This document shows positions 40,142-49,107 of a DNA stretch of 64,000 nt, in pieces. A program made the translations under genes and the position numbers. The notes beneath the pieces were generated by a model. It made no database searches, was not told the DNA's origin, and saw only the letters and a list, made by a program, of their open reading frames with translations. Origin of the DNA: Amnibacterium kyonggiense (GTDB lineage Bacteria; Actinomycetota; Actinomycetes; Actinomycetales; Microbacteriaceae). Positions within the stretch are counted from its first letter, which is position 1, and every line of letters starts with the position of its first letter. The stretch is from contig NZ_SOAM01000001.1 in the NCBI RefSeq assembly GCF_004364555.1, forward strand, positions 1,054,001 through 1,118,000, in the 5' to 3' direction.

Positions 40142-40570
40142 ATGGCAACCACCACCCTCTACACGGCGGAGGCGCTCTCGACGGGCGCCGGACGCAACGG
40201 CCACGTTCGTTCCTCGGAGGGTGTGCTCGACCTCGACCTCGGCGTGCCGAAGGAGATGGGCGGGTCGGGCGTCGGAGCGAACCCGGAGATGCTGTTCGCC
40301 GCCGGGTACGCGGCCTGCTTCCACTCCGCGCTGCAGGGCGTCGCCCGCGCGGCGAAGGTGTCGCTCGGCGACTCGTCCGTCGGCGCGCGCGTCGGCATCG
40401 GCCCGAACGGCGACGGCGGCTACGAGCTGACCGTCCACCTCGAGGTCGTGATCCCCGACCTGCCGCACGACGAGGCGCAGGCGCTCGCCGACCAGGCGCA
40501 CACGGTCTGCCCGTACTCGAACGCGACGCGCGGCAACATCGAGGTCACGGTCGCCGTCTCCGACGATTGA
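40142..40570 (+). CDS. ohr: Organic hydroperoxide resistance protein (Ohr, OsmC family)
   Basis: A 142-residue OsmC-fold peroxiredoxin. The two catalytic cysteines are in AAGYAACFHSAL (Cys about 60) and TVCPYSNATRGN (Cys about 123), with the conserved Arg early on. The length and VCPYSNATRGN ending identify Ohr rather than OsmC. It reduces organic and lipid hydroperoxides using lipoylated partners. GGAGG sits directly before the ATG. Ohr is often next to a MarR-type OhrR gene, but none is adjacent here. Confidence 0.95.
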   Translation: MATTTLYTAEALSTGAGRNGHVRSSEGVLDLDLGVPKEMGGSGVGANPEMLFAAGYAACFHSALQGVARAAKVSLGDSSVGARVGIGPNGDGGYELTVHLEVVIPDLPHDEAQALADQAHTVCPYSNATRGNIEVTVAVSDD

Positions 40571-40591
40571 GCCGAGCACGACGCGCGGGCG

Positions 40592-41815
40592 TCAGCGGCC
40601 GGCGAGGTAGGCGTCCGCGGCCCGGCGGCCGCTGACGAGCGCGCCCTGGCTCGACGGGGTGTCGCGGTGGTCGCCGGCGACGTAGAGCCCCTCCGCCAGC
40701 CGCACCGGGCGGCGGAGCGGGCTGCCGCCCGGCAGTGCCGGCAGCGCTGCGGGGACGCGGGTGACGGCGACCTCCTCCCACATCGCCGTGCCGACGCCCC
40801 AGATCCTCGCGAGCGTCGACCGCAGCAGCGGATCCGGCAGCGGCTCGGGGCCGAGCACGGAGGACGCGACGAGCGCGCGGCGGTCGAGGGAGTACCCGGG
40901 CGCCGTGTTCGTCATCACGACGCTGTTCGCGACCGGTCCGCCCTCGGTGTCGAGCGCGATGACCGGTCGGCGCACGGGCGGCGCCGCGACCGCGTGCCAC
41001 ACGGTCGTGACCGCGTGCATCGCCGGGCGGCGGACACCGAGCAGGTCCGCCGCGGTGCGCGGATCGGCGGCGACGACGACGGCCTCCGCGCGCCGGGTCG
41101 TGCCGCCCTCGACGTCGACCTCGCCGGGGCGCACCGCCGTGGCGCGCGCGCCGTACTCGATCGTCCCGCCGGGCAGTCGGTCGGCGAGCGCCGCAGGCAG
41201 TGCGCCCATGCCCGTCGCCGGGACCCCGACCGTGCCGAGCGCGAAGCTGCGGAGGACGAACGCGGCGAACCGGCTCGAGGTCGTCAGCTCGCGCTCGAGC
41301 AGCACGCCCTGCAGGAACGGGCGGAGGAAGTGCTCGACGGGGTCGCCGACGACCCCGCGGCGGCGCAGGGCCTCCTCGAGCGGCAGGTCGTGGGCGCCGC
41401 GGAGCCGCGACGCCGGCAGCACGGTCACCGCGCCGAGCCAGGCGAGCAGACGCGCCCGCTCCGCCGCGGAGCCGAGGGGCGCGGCGACGAGCCCGGCGGC
41501 GCCGCCCGGCGCCTGCCGCGGATCGGCGACCAGGTGGAGCCCGCGCTGGTCGCGGAGGAGCGCGCCGCGCACGAAGGGGCGGAGCCCGACGTCGGGCATC
41601 CCGATCCGCCGCAGCTCCGGGTACGCCGTGTTGAGGATCTGGAAGCCGCGGTCCACGGTGAAGCCGTCGATGACGTCGGACCGCATCCGCCCGCCGGGGG
41701 CGTCGGACGCCTCGAGCACCCGCACGGAGCGGCCGGCCGCGGTCAGCCGCAGCGCTGCCGCGAGGCCGGCGAGGCCCGCGCCGACGACGAGGACGTCGGC
41801 CTCCCGGGCCGTCAC
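40592..41815 (-). CDS. FAD-dependent amine oxidase/protoporphyrinogen-oxidase-like flavoprotein
   Basis: A 407-residue flavoprotein. The N-terminal Rossmann motif is VLVVGAGLAGLAAALRLTAAGRSVRVLEASDAPGGRMRSD (GxGxxG, acidic end and GGR). RGFQILNTAYPELRR is the substrate-domain opening, and LYVAGDHRDTPSSQGALVSGRRAAD is the C-terminal FAD motif. This matches the phytoene-desaturase/protoporphyrinogen-oxidase-like branch annotated as FAD-dependent oxidoreductase; it is shorter than HemY. The GTG at 41815 overlaps the SnoaL-like gene stop by 4 bp, making a two-gene operon. The substrate is not evident; no carotenoid or haem genes are near. Confidence 0.85.
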   Translation of the reverse strand: MTAREADVLVVGAGLAGLAAALRLTAAGRSVRVLEASDAPGGRMRSDVIDGFTVDRGFQILNTAYPELRRIGMPDVGLRPFVRGALLRDQRGLHLVADPRQAPGGAAGLVAAPLGSAAERARLLAWLGAVTVLPASRLRGAHDLPLEEALRRRGVVGDPVEHFLRPFLQGVLLERELTTSSRFAAFVLRSFALGTVGVPATGMGALPAALADRLPGGTIEYGARATAVRPGEVDVEGGTTRRAEAVVVAADPRTAADLLGVRRPAMHAVTTVWHAVAAPPVRRPVIALDTEGGPVANSVVMTNTAPGYSLDRRALVASSVLGPEPLPDPLLRSTLARIWGVGTAMWEEVAVTRVPAALPALPGGSPLRRPVRLAEGLYVAGDHRDTPSSQGALVSGRRAADAYLAGR

Positions 41816-42153
41816 GGCTCGATGACGAGGCGGGACACGCGATCGCCCCGCAGCGTGAACTCGAGGTCGCCCGTGCCGTTGAAGCCGTCGCCCGACACGA
41901 GCATCGTCGCGATGAACTGCTGGTCCCCGAGCCCCGGCTTCACGCCGAGCAGCTCGAAGTGGGAGCGCTTGCCGATGTTGTCCGTCCGGTCCCACTCCGC
42001 GACGCCCTCGTGGCCGCGGAACTCGCGGCCGGAGTCGGAGACGAAGGCGTCCTCCGTGAAGGTCTGCACGAACGCGGCGGAGTCGCCGGCGTTCGTGGTG
42101 TCGACGAAGGCCTGGATCGCGGTCGGGACGTCGCTCGAGAGGCTCATGCTCAT
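41812..42153 (-). CDS. SnoaL-like (NTF2-fold) small protein
   Basis: A 113-residue protein with the NTF2-like cone fold: VPTAIQAFVDTTNAGDSAAFVQTFTEDAFVSDSGREFRGHEGVAEW is the standard SnoaL-like opening, followed by three strands. Such proteins range from ketosteroid isomerase-like enzymes to ligand-binding proteins. Minus-strand CACGAT lies six bases before ATG 42153, supporting that start over the ATG six bases further in. It is the first gene of an operon with the FAD oxidoreductase and may act on the same compound. Confidence 0.85.
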   Translation of the reverse strand: MSMSLSSDVPTAIQAFVDTTNAGDSAAFVQTFTEDAFVSDSGREFRGHEGVAEWDRTDNIGKRSHFELLGVKPGLGDQQFIATMLVSGDGFNGTGDLEFTLRGDRVSRLVIEP

Positions 42154-42226
42154 GTCGACATCGTGGCGGTGCCGGTTGGACGTCCGCCCGATCCCGGCGC
42201 AGGTGCACCGGGATCGGGCGGCGGGG

Positions 42227-42685
42227 TCAGCGCTCCTCGGCCTCGCTCGGGGCCAGCGGCGTCCAGCCGAACCAGCCGCCGTTCACGCGCATCACGGCCC
42301 AGTTGCCGCACCGCTCGACCGTGTCGGGGAACCGCTTCGGCGCCCAGGACTCGCCGAAGGAGTCGAGCGAGCGCCTCGTGATCGTCGTGCACGACGTCGG
42401 CAGCGCGCTGCCGGTCGTCACGCGGACGGAGGCGGGGGCCTTGTCCGCCGAGCCGCCGGTCGCCGCGATGTACCGGATGTCGGTCGCGTCCGCCGGCACC
42501 CAGTCGGGCTCGGAGGCGGGCGTGCGCCACGCCTGCTCGAGCGCGCGGGGCGTGGCCGCCGTGCCGCTCGTCTGCTTGTGCAGGACGTCGGCGACGCCGC
42601 AGCCGGACAGGGCGACCGGGACGAGCGCCGCGATCGCGAGCGCGGGCAGCAGCCGCGCGATCGCGCGGTGTCGGACGGCGCTCAT
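42227..42685 (-). CDS. Lipoprotein of ABC exporter operon
   Basis: A 152-residue lipoprotein: the basic N-terminus MSAVRHRAIARLLP is followed by a hydrophobic stretch and the lipobox LSGC (Cys about residue 29), then an extracellular domain of about 120 residues with two cysteines (PTSCTT and VERCGNW) that could form a disulfide. I do not recognise the domain. It starts inside the permease stop (ATGA) and is the last gene of the ATPase-permease-lipoprotein operon, so it is probably an accessory or substrate-capturing part of that exporter. Confidence 0.75.
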   Translation of the reverse strand: MSAVRHRAIARLLPALAIAALVPVALSGCGVADVLHKQTSGTAATPRALEQAWRTPASEPDWVPADATDIRYIAATGGSADKAPASVRVTTGSALPTSCTTITRRSLDSFGESWAPKRFPDTVERCGNWAVMRVNGGWFGWTPLAPSEAEER

Positions 42686-44094
42686 TCGACGCCCAGCGCT
42701 TCCACCGGGGCGATCCGGGTCGCGCGGCGGGCCGGGGCGACGGAGGCGACGAGCGTGAGCAGCACGCCTCCGGCGACGACGACCGCGAGGACGGGCCACG
42801 GCAGCCCGACGAACCACAGCGCGGGAGCGCCGCGGACCGCGCCGATCAGGGAGTGGGCGCCCGCCCAGCCGTAGACCGTGCCGAGCAGGAGCCCGAGCGC
42901 GACCGCGGTGAGCACGAGCTGGCCGCTCTCGGCGAGGACCATCCGGCGCAGCTGCCGCGCGCTGAAGCCCAGCGCTCGCAGGAGGCCGAGCTCCCGGGTG
43001 CGCTGCAGCACACCGAGCGAGAGGGCGTTCACGAGCCCGACGCCCGCGATGACGGCGCTGAAGCCGATCAGGACGGAGAACACGACGGTGACCGTCGTGA
43101 GCATGGTGTCGACGCCCGCGTAGTAGACGGGGTCGTCGCCGGACGCGATGGTGATCATGTCGCCGAAGGTGCGGAGCGCGACCGCGAAGGTCGTGATCAG
43201 CGTCACCGACACGAGCAGCCCGACCGTCGAGCGGGTGCTGCGCTGCGGGTAGCGGACGGCGTTCTCGGCGGCGAGGCGGGCCGTCGCCGAGCCGCCCATG
43301 AGGCGGCCGACGATCCGCAGCGCGCGCGGGATCACGAGGTGCGCGCCGAGCACGACGCCGGTGAAGGACACGATGCCGCCCGAGAAGGCGACGAGCAGGC
43401 CGAGGGGGTCGACCGCACCGATCGCGACGCCGCCGAACAGCAGCAGCGCCCCGAACGACAGGAGCGCAACGGCCGCGCCAGAGCGCAGCCGACTCGCGCG
43501 GCCCTCCTCCTCCGAGCGCTCCTCCGCGCCGCCGAGCGCCTGCATCGGCGTCACGGTCAGCACCCGTCGCGAGCCGACCACCGCGGCGAGCCAGGTCGTG
43601 AGCACGACCGCGGCCGCCGGCAGGAGAGCCGTCGGGTTCGCGTACGAGTAGGGGAAGTCGGCGAGCACGCCGGCGGCCCGGGCCACCGCGGCGATCGCCG
43701 CGACCCCGCCGCTGCCGAGGACGAGCCCGATGACCGCGCCGATGAGCCCGACGAGGAGGCCCTCCCGGGCGACGGCGCCGCGCTCGGCCCGGGCCGTCGA
43801 GCCGAGCAGGCGGCGGAGGGCGATCTGCCGCACGCGGCCCGCGACGATGACGGAGAACGTGTTCGTGGTGACGACGGCGCCCGAGTACATCGCGACGCCG
43901 ATGAAGACGACGGAGGTGACCCGCAGCAGCGCGCCGACCGTGTCGCTCGCGCCCGTGACCGGGTCGGCCTTCGCGGCCGCGTCGAGCAGGCCGGTGCCCT
44001 GGATCAGCGCGACGCCGAAGGCGGAGGAGAGGGCGGCGACGAGGACGCCCGGGCCGTGCTCGGTGCGGGCGCTGCCCGCGCGGGCGCCGCTCAT
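42682..44094 (-). CDS. ABC transporter permease, FtsX/MacB-like
   Basis: A 470-residue permease with two related halves, each with FtsX-type membrane segments. The first half carries FSVIVAGRVRQIALRRLLGSTARAERGAVAREGLLVGLIGAVIGLVLG, the second SLGVLQRTRELGLLRALGFSARQLRRMVLAESGQLVLTAVALGLLLG; both are the FtsX signature between helices. It ends APARRATRIAPVEAL, the typical MacB-family ending. This architecture belongs to actinobacterial exporters acting on lipids, peptides or antibiotics. It overlaps the ATPase upstream and the lipoprotein downstream by 4 bp each. Confidence 0.9.
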   Translation of the reverse strand: MSGARAGSARTEHGPGVLVAALSSAFGVALIQGTGLLDAAAKADPVTGASDTVGALLRVTSVVFIGVAMYSGAVVTTNTFSVIVAGRVRQIALRRLLGSTARAERGAVAREGLLVGLIGAVIGLVLGSGGVAAIAAVARAAGVLADFPYSYANPTALLPAAAVVLTTWLAAVVGSRRVLTVTPMQALGGAEERSEEEGRASRLRSGAAVALLSFGALLLFGGVAIGAVDPLGLLVAFSGGIVSFTGVVLGAHLVIPRALRIVGRLMGGSATARLAAENAVRYPQRSTRSTVGLLVSVTLITTFAVALRTFGDMITIASGDDPVYYAGVDTMLTTVTVVFSVLIGFSAVIAGVGLVNALSLGVLQRTRELGLLRALGFSARQLRRMVLAESGQLVLTAVALGLLLGTVYGWAGAHSLIGAVRGAPALWFVGLPWPVLAVVVAGGVLLTLVASVAPARRATRIAPVEALGVE

Positions 44095-44876
44095 CGGGCG
44101 TCCTCGAGCGTGAGCATGAAGCGGGCGATGCGCTCGGCGTCCATCCGGCCCTCCTCGGCGACCACGCGGCCGTCCGCGAGGAACACGACGCGGTCCGCGT
44201 AGCTCGCGGCGATCGGGTCGTGCGTGACCATCGCGATCGCCTGGCCGTGACCGGCCGCCGCGGAGGCGAGGAGCGAGAGCACCTCGCGGCCCGTGCGGGA
44301 GTCGAGGTTGCCGGTCGGCTCGTCCGCGACGACGAGCTGCGGACGGGACGCGAGCGCTCGGGCGATGGCGACGCGCTGCTGCTGACCGCCGGAGAGCTCG
44401 CGGGGCCGGTGCCCGAGCCGATCGGCCAGGCCGAGCTCGCCGAGCAGGCGGCCGATGAACGTGCGCTCCTCGCGGCTCGGCTTCGCGCCGCGCAGCTCGA
44501 ACGGGAGCATCACGTTCCCGATCACGTCGAGCGTCGGCACGAGGTTGAAGGCCTGGAACACGAAGCCGATGCGCTCGCGGCGGAGCAGCGTCAGCGCCGT
44601 GTCGTCGAGTGCGCCGATCTCGCGGTCGCCGAGCCACACCTCGCCGCTCGTGGGCGAGTCGAGGCCGGCGAGCAGGTGCATCAGCGTGGACTTGCCGCTG
44701 CCGGAGGGGCCCATGATCGCGACGAACTCGCCCCGGCGGACCGCGAGGTCGACGCCGCGGAGGGCGTGCACGGTGGCGTCGCCGGAGCCGTACCGCTTGG
44801 CGACGCCCTGGACCCGGGCGACCGCTTCGAGGTGCTCGGAGGCGGTCCGGGGCTGGGCGGGGAGTGCTGTGGTCAT
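44091..44876 (-). CDS. ABC transporter ATP-binding protein, MacB/LolD-like
   Basis: A 261-residue ATPase: Walker [10 protein letters not shown], a Q-loop in [21 protein letters not shown], signature [15 protein letters not shown], Walker [14 protein letters not shown] and switch His in MVTHDP. The [13 protein letters not shown] and DEPTGNLD forms are those of the MacB/LolD/BceA branch. Minus-strand GAGCGT ends six bases before ATG 44876. Upstream, GATGCGCCTCATC (44951-44963) is a near-palindrome also found in part before the DUF4190 and kinase genes, pointing to control by the adjacent two-component system. Confidence 0.93.
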   Translation of the reverse strand: MTTALPAQPRTASEHLEAVARVQGVAKRYGSGDATVHALRGVDLAVRRGEFVAIMGPSGSGKSTLMHLLAGLDSPTSGEVWLGDREIGALDDTALTLLRRERIGFVFQAFNLVPTLDVIGNVMLPFELRGAKPSREERTFIGRLLGELGLADRLGHRPRELSGGQQQRVAIARALASRPQLVVADEPTGNLDSRTGREVLSLLASAAAGHGQAIAMVTHDPIAASYADRVVFLADGRVVAEEGRMDAERIARFMLTLEDAR

Positions 44877-44938
44877 GGCTCCACGCTCCCGCTCGGTGCC
44901 CTCGTCGCGGATCGGGCGGTGGGCGGAACCGGTCTCCG

Positions 44939-44963
44939 CCGCGAGGGGGAGATGCGCCTCATC
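44939..44963. promoter_or_regulatory. Candidate response-regulator site upstream of the ABC exporter
   Basis: CCGCGAGGGGGAG (44939-44951) runs into GATGCGCCTCATC (44951-44963), a 13-base near-palindrome with GATG and CATC ends. It lies 75-87 bases upstream of the ATPase ATG. Related words are GATGCGCC at 45304-45311 (before the DUF4190 gene) and GATGAGGC at 47311-47318 (before the kinase gene). Confidence 0.5.
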
Positions 44964-44980
44964 CCTCCGCAGCGGACGGA

Positions 44981-45253
44981 TCAGCGCGCGAGGTGGAGGA
45001 CGAACGCGCCGAGCGGCAGACCGATCACGAGCAGCGCCGTGCCGATCGCGATCCCGTACCCGATGACGAGCGCGAGCACGGCCATCCAGCGGCCCCGCTC
45101 GCCGGACCGGGCGATCTGGCTGAGGGCGACGTGCCCGCAGACGATGCCGCCGATGATCGTGACGAACGACAGCGCCAGCGCGATCGCGGCGAGGGAGTTG
45201 AAGGCGGCCTGCTCGGCGAGGTGGTGGTCCCGGGGGACGACGGCGGTGCTCAT
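44981..45253 (-). CDS. DUF4190 small membrane protein
   Basis: A 90-residue membrane protein with two hydrophobic helices (residues about 18-45 and 57-85) separated by ARSGERGRW. The AIALALSFVTIIGGIVCGHVALSQIARSGERGRWMAVLALVIGYG pattern defines the DUF4190 family; its function is unknown. Minus-strand TAGCGT (45265-45260) is exactly six bases before ATG 45253, so the transcript is leaderless. It lies between the two-component system and the exporter operon, and its upstream region carries the shared GATGCGCC word. Confidence 0.85.
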   Translation of the reverse strand: MSTAVVPRDHHLAEQAAFNSLAAIALALSFVTIIGGIVCGHVALSQIARSGERGRWMAVLALVIGYGIAIGTALLVIGLPLGAFVLHLAR

Positions 45254-45328
45254 GCTTCGACGCTAGGAACGCGGCGCGCGCACCGCCTCGGTCGCTCGGA
45301 CGAGATGCGCCGGGCCTGCGGCACGGGA

Positions 45329-45991
45329 TCAGCGGTCGACGAGGCCGTTCTCGTAGGCGAAGACGACGAGCTGCACCCGGTCGCGCAGGCCGAGCTTCGT
45401 CAGCACGTTGCTGATGTGCGTCTTCACCGTCGCCTCCGAGACGTACTCCGTGCGCGCGATCTCGGAGTTGGACAGCCCCTTCGCCGCGAGGGCGAAGACG
45501 TCGCGCTCGCGGCCGGTCAGGGTGTCGAACTCCGGCGGCGCCGGCTTCCGCTCGGTCGGCTCGAAGCGCTCGAGCAGCGCCCGGGTCGCGGAGGCGGCGA
45601 CGACCGCAGTGCCCGCGTGGACGGTACGGATCGCCGCGATGAGGAAGTCCGGATCGGCGTCCTTCAGCACGAAGCCGCTCGCGCCCGCGCGGATCGCGGC
45701 GGCCGCGTCCGCGTCGAGGTCGAACGTCGTCAGCACGATGATCCGCGGCCCGGTCGCACCGCGGGCGGCGGCGTCGCCGAGGATCCGCTGCGTCGCCGTG
45801 ACGCCGTCCATGACCGGCATGCGGACGTCCATGAGGACGACGTCGGGCGACTCGCGCTCGACGAGCGCGATCGCCTGCTCGCCGTCGCCGGCCTCGCCGA
45901 CGACCTCGAGGTCCGGCTGCGAGCGCACGATCATCGAGACGCCGCGACGGAACATCTGCTGGTCGTCGACGAGGGCCACACGGATCGTCAT
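45329..45991 (-). CDS. NarL/LuxR-type response regulator (second system)
   Basis: A 220-residue regulator. The receiver domain has DD9-10, phospho-acceptor Asp55 in VLMDVRMP, Thr in VLTTFDL and Lys in VLKDAD. The HTH (about 150-212) reads LTGRERDVFALAAKGLSNSEIARTEYVSEATVKTHISNVLTKLGL. It overlaps the kinase stop by 4 bp. Its probable targets are the adjacent DUF4190 gene, the ABC exporter and its own operon, all of which carry a GATG(C/A)G(C/G)C word upstream. Confidence 0.94.
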   Translation of the reverse strand: MTIRVALVDDQQMFRRGVSMIVRSQPDLEVVGEAGDGEQAIALVERESPDVVLMDVRMPVMDGVTATQRILGDAAARGATGPRIIVLTTFDLDADAAAAIRAGASGFVLKDADPDFLIAAIRTVHAGTAVVAASATRALLERFEPTERKPAPPEFDTLTGRERDVFALAAKGLSNSEIARTEYVSEATVKTHISNVLTKLGLRDRVQLVVFAYENGLVDR

Positions 45992-47247
45992 CGGGCTCCT
46001 GCCGTCTGGATCGGGACAGTCCCCGGCGGCTCGGCCGACCCGTCGCTTCGCGACGCGTCGGAACCGGCCGCCGTGGGCCCAGCGGTCGCGCCGACGGGGA
46101 GGAAGGCGCGGACGCGGAAGCGGTCGCCGTCCGGTCCGGCCCGCAGGTCGCCCTGCACCGCGCCGGCGCGCTCCCGCATGCCGATCAGGCCGTGGCCGCC
46201 GGGGGAGGTCCGCGGCGGTCGCGACGGGTCGACGGCGTTCACGACCTCCACCTCGAGCCCGTGCGGGGTCCGGGTGAGGACGACGGAGGCGGGCCGGGTC
46301 AGGTCCCCGTGCCGCAGCGCGTTCGTCAGGGACTCCTGCACGATCCGGAACGCCGCGAGCTGCACGGCCGTGCCGAGCCCGCCGAGGTCCGGGTCGCGGA
46401 CGACGTCGACCTCGAGGCCCGAGCCCTGGAACTGGGCGAACAGGGTGTCGAGGTCCGCGAGCCCGGGCTGCACGCTCGTCGTGCCCTCGTAGCGGAGCTG
46501 CTGGAGGAGGACGCGCACGTCGGCGAGCGCGGCGCGGGCCGTCGAGCCGATCGTCTCGAGCGCCTCGTCGACCGCCTCCGGGTCCGTCCTGCGCAGCAGC
46601 CGTGCGCCGTCCGACTGCGCGATGACGACGGCGAGGGAGTGGGCGACGACGTCGTGCATGTCCCGGGCGATGCGGGTGCGCTCCTGCTCGGCGGCGACCT
46701 GCTCGCCCGCGGCGTCGGCCTCCTGCCGGTTCCGGCGGGAGCGCTGCGCGGTCCGGACGAGCACGCCCAGGGTCCAGGCGAGCAGGAGGGTGACCGCGGT
46801 GAGGGCGCCCACGATGCCGAAGACGCGGAGGGTCTCCTGCACGTCGCCGAGGTCGCCCCGCACCGCGCCGAAGAAGGTGTACCGGGCGGTGTAGACGCCG
46901 GCGATGCCGGCGCCCACGAGCGACGAGGAGAACGCGGCCCAGCGCGCCGCACGGGTGCCGTACACGGCGCAGGCGTAGACGATCGGCGGGATCGCGGCAT
47001 CGTAGAGGTTCGGGGTGTCCCCGGCGATCATCTGCGCGATCGCGCCGATCCAGGCGGCGGTGAGGGCGAGCGGCGGCGACCAGCGGCGGAGCGCGAGCGC
47101 GCCGCCGAGCGCGACCACGACGAGCAGGATGACCGGCGACGAGGTGACCGTGTACGCCCGGACGAAGAACAGCGCGAAGACGAGCACGAACGCGATCGCG
47201 ATCACCAGGTCGACGACCTTCTGCGTCTGGCTGATCGGACGGAACAC
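45988..47247 (-). CDS. NarL-type sensor histidine kinase (second system, DesK-like)
   Basis: A 419-residue membrane kinase. Residues 1-165 contain four to five hydrophobic helices with little outside the membrane. A coiled segment leads to [22 protein letters not shown] with phospho-acceptor His198. [13 protein letters not shown] is the N box and [17 protein letters not shown] the G box. The C-terminal 30 residues are low-complexity. The GTG at 47247 follows minus-strand TACCCT (47260-47255) by seven bases, a leaderless start. Intramembrane-sensing kinases beside MacB-like exporters typically respond to envelope stress. Confidence 0.9.
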   Translation of the reverse strand: MFRPISQTQKVVDLVIAIAFVLVFALFFVRAYTVTSSPVILLVVVALGGALALRRWSPPLALTAAWIGAIAQMIAGDTPNLYDAAIPPIVYACAVYGTRAARWAAFSSSLVGAGIAGVYTARYTFFGAVRGDLGDVQETLRVFGIVGALTAVTLLLAWTLGVLVRTAQRSRRNRQEADAAGEQVAAEQERTRIARDMHDVVAHSLAVVIAQSDGARLLRRTDPEAVDEALETIGSTARAALADVRVLLQQLRYEGTTSVQPGLADLDTLFAQFQGSGLEVDVVRDPDLGGLGTAVQLAAFRIVQESLTNALRHGDLTRPASVVLTRTPHGLEVEVVNAVDPSRPPRTSPGGHGLIGMRERAGAVQGDLRAGPDGDRFRVRAFLPVGATAGPTAAGSDASRSDGSAEPPGTVPIQTAGAR

Positions 47248-47300
47248 GGGGGCAAGGGTAGGGGCGGGTGCGGCGCGCGCGGGGGGCACGGGACCGATCT

Positions 47301-47320
47301 CCTCCTCGCGGATGAGGCTC
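47301..47320. promoter_or_regulatory. Candidate response-regulator site upstream of kinase gene
   Basis: CCTCCTCGCGGATGAGGCTC (47301-47320) contains the dyad CCTC-N6-GAGG. On the opposite strand it matches the block at 20959-20977 upstream of the vanX-like operon over about 19 bases with one mismatch. It is 64-71 bases upstream of the kinase GTG when measured to GATGAGGC. Confidence 0.5.
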
Positions 47321-47347
47321 GCGGGCGCCCGGTGCCAGGATCGGGCC

Positions 47348-48220
47348 GTGACGCTCGGAACCCTCGCCCTGGCCGACGGCCGCTCCCTCGAGACCTGGAT
47401 CAGCGGTCCGGAGGACGGCGTCCCGTTCGTGCTCCACCACGGCACGCCGGGTTCGGCGAAGCCGCCCCGCGCGCTCGAGCGCGCCGTGCACGCCCGCGGG
47501 CTGCGGTACGTCGCGCTCTCGAGGCCCGGCTACGCGACCTCGACCCGACTGCCCGGGCGGGCCGTCGTCGACGTCGTCGCCGACACCGCCGCGGTGCTGG
47601 ACTCGATCGGCGCCGAGCGCGCCTACGTCGCCGGCTGGTCCGGCGGCGGCCCGCACGCGCTCGCCTGCGCGGCGCGCCTGCCGCACGCGACCGCGGTGCT
47701 GCTCATCGCCGGCGTCGGTCCCTTCGACGCGGCCGGGCTGGACTGGCTGAACGGCATGGGCCAGGACAACGTCGACGAGTTCGGCGCCGCGACCGAGGGC
47801 GAGGCGCGCCTGCGCCCCTACCTGGACGCGCAGCGCCCGGAGCTCGTCGGCGCGACGCCCGAGGGGGTGATCGCGTCGATGTCGACGCTGCTGCCGGAGG
47901 CCGACCGCGCCGTCCTGACCGACGAGTTCGGCGAGGACATGGCGGCGTCGTTCGCGGACGCCCTCCGCGTCTCGGTGGACGGCTGGCTCGACGACGACCT
48001 CGCGTTCGTGCGCGACTGGGGCTTCGCGCTCGACGAGATCGCGGAGCCCGTGCACGTCTGGCAGGGCGACCAGGACCTGATGGTGCCGTTCGCCCACGGC
48101 CGCTGGCTCGCCGAGCACGTGCCCGGCGCGACGGCGCACCTCCTGCCCGGCGAGGGACACCTCTCGATCGCGATCGGCGCGATCGAGCGGATGCTCGACG
48201 GGCTCATCGCCGACGCATAG
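47348..48220 (+). CDS. Alpha/beta hydrolase
   Basis: A 290-residue alpha/beta hydrolase. [17 protein letters not shown] is the oxyanion-hole region (HGxPG), [21 protein letters not shown] contains the nucleophile Ser in GWSGG, the acid is probably the Asp in [10 protein letters not shown], and the His is in GEGHLSI near the end. The lid region between about residues 130 and 200 is acidic. The substrate is unknown. GTG 47348 is preceded by CAGGAT six bases upstream, and translation from here gives the canonical strand-turn start. It is divergent from the kinase gene. Confidence 0.88.
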   Translation: MTLGTLALADGRSLETWISGPEDGVPFVLHHGTPGSAKPPRALERAVHARGLRYVALSRPGYATSTRLPGRAVVDVVADTAAVLDSIGAERAYVAGWSGGGPHALACAARLPHATAVLLIAGVGPFDAAGLDWLNGMGQDNVDEFGAATEGEARLRPYLDAQRPELVGATPEGVIASMSTLLPEADRAVLTDEFGEDMAASFADALRVSVDGWLDDDLAFVRDWGFALDEIAEPVHVWQGDQDLMVPFAHGRWLAEHVPGATAHLLPGEGHLSIAIGAIERMLDGLIADA

Positions 48221-48264
48221 GCGCTGGTCGGGGGACTGTGCGGCCCGCACGGCACGGTCGGAGG

Positions 48265-49107
48265 ATGCCGGACCTGAGAACCGTGCTCGCCACCGCGAGC
48301 GGCCGCGTCCGGCTCCCGGCGCAGGCGGGCGGCGCGCTCGCGATCGTCGCCGGCGTCGTCCTCGTCCTGCTCGACGTCGACGCCGTGGGCTCGGCGCTCA
48401 CCGGCGCCGGCGTCGTGCTGCTCGTGGTCGCGCTCGTCGGCACCTTCCTCGGACCGGCGGTGCACGCCGAACCGCTGCTCCTCGCACCGCCGGTCGAGGG
48501 CCGGTGGGAGGCGCTCAACTCGCCGACGTCGAAGGTCCCAAGCCACGGCACCCACGCCTACGGCCAGGCCTACGCGATCGACCTGATCGCCGCGCCGGAG
48601 GGCGTCCCACGCCCGCGGTTCGGCGAGGCGGGCGGCTCGTTCCTGCCGCCGGACCGCTTCCCGGCGTTCGGGCGCCCCGTGCTCGCGCCCGCCGACGCCG
48701 TGGTGGTGCGCGCGGTCGACCGGATGCGGGACCACCGCAGCCGCTCGTCCTGGGCCGCCTACGGCCTGTTCTTCCTCGAGGCGATCCCGCGGGAGGCGCT
48801 GGGCCCGACCGGTGTGCTCGGCAACCACGTGGTGCTCCGCCTCGCCGACGGCACGCACTTCGTCCTGGCGCACCTGCAGGCGGGCAGCGTCGCCGTCCGT
48901 CGCGGGGAGCGCGTGGTCGTCGGGCAGCCGCTCGCACGGTGCGGGAACACCGGCAACACGACCGAGCCGCACCTGCACTGCCAGCGGCAGGACACGGCCT
49001 CCGTCTTCACGGCGACGGGGCTGCCGTGGACGGTGCGCGGCGGACTTCCCGCGAACGGCGCGGTGCTCGCGACTCAGGCGGAGGCGGGCGCCTCGACCGA
49101 GCCGTAG
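48265..49107 (+). CDS. Membrane-anchored M23-family peptidase-like protein
   Basis: A 280-residue protein. Two hydrophobic helices (residues about 21-37 and 44-62) anchor it. The rest is an M23/LytM-like domain with THAYGQAYAIDLIAAPEG (candidate zinc ligands His97 and Asp106), GNHVVLRLADGTHFVLAHLQAGSVAVRRGERVVVGQ, and GNTGNTTEPHLHCQ with His236 and His238. This is the layout of LytM peptidoglycan endopeptidases, though the first ligands are spaced more widely than in lysostaphin. CACGGT ends six bases before the ATG. The 3' end overlaps the converging small gene by 34 bp. Confidence 0.8.
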   Translation: MPDLRTVLATASGRVRLPAQAGGALAIVAGVVLVLLDVDAVGSALTGAGVVLLVVALVGTFLGPAVHAEPLLLAPPVEGRWEALNSPTSKVPSHGTHAYGQAYAIDLIAAPEGVPRPRFGEAGGSFLPPDRFPAFGRPVLAPADAVVVRAVDRMRDHRSRSSWAAYGLFFLEAIPREALGPTGVLGNHVVLRLADGTHFVLAHLQAGSVAVRRGERVVVGQPLARCGNTGNTTEPHLHCQRQDTASVFTATGLPWTVRGGLPANGAVLATQAEAGASTEP

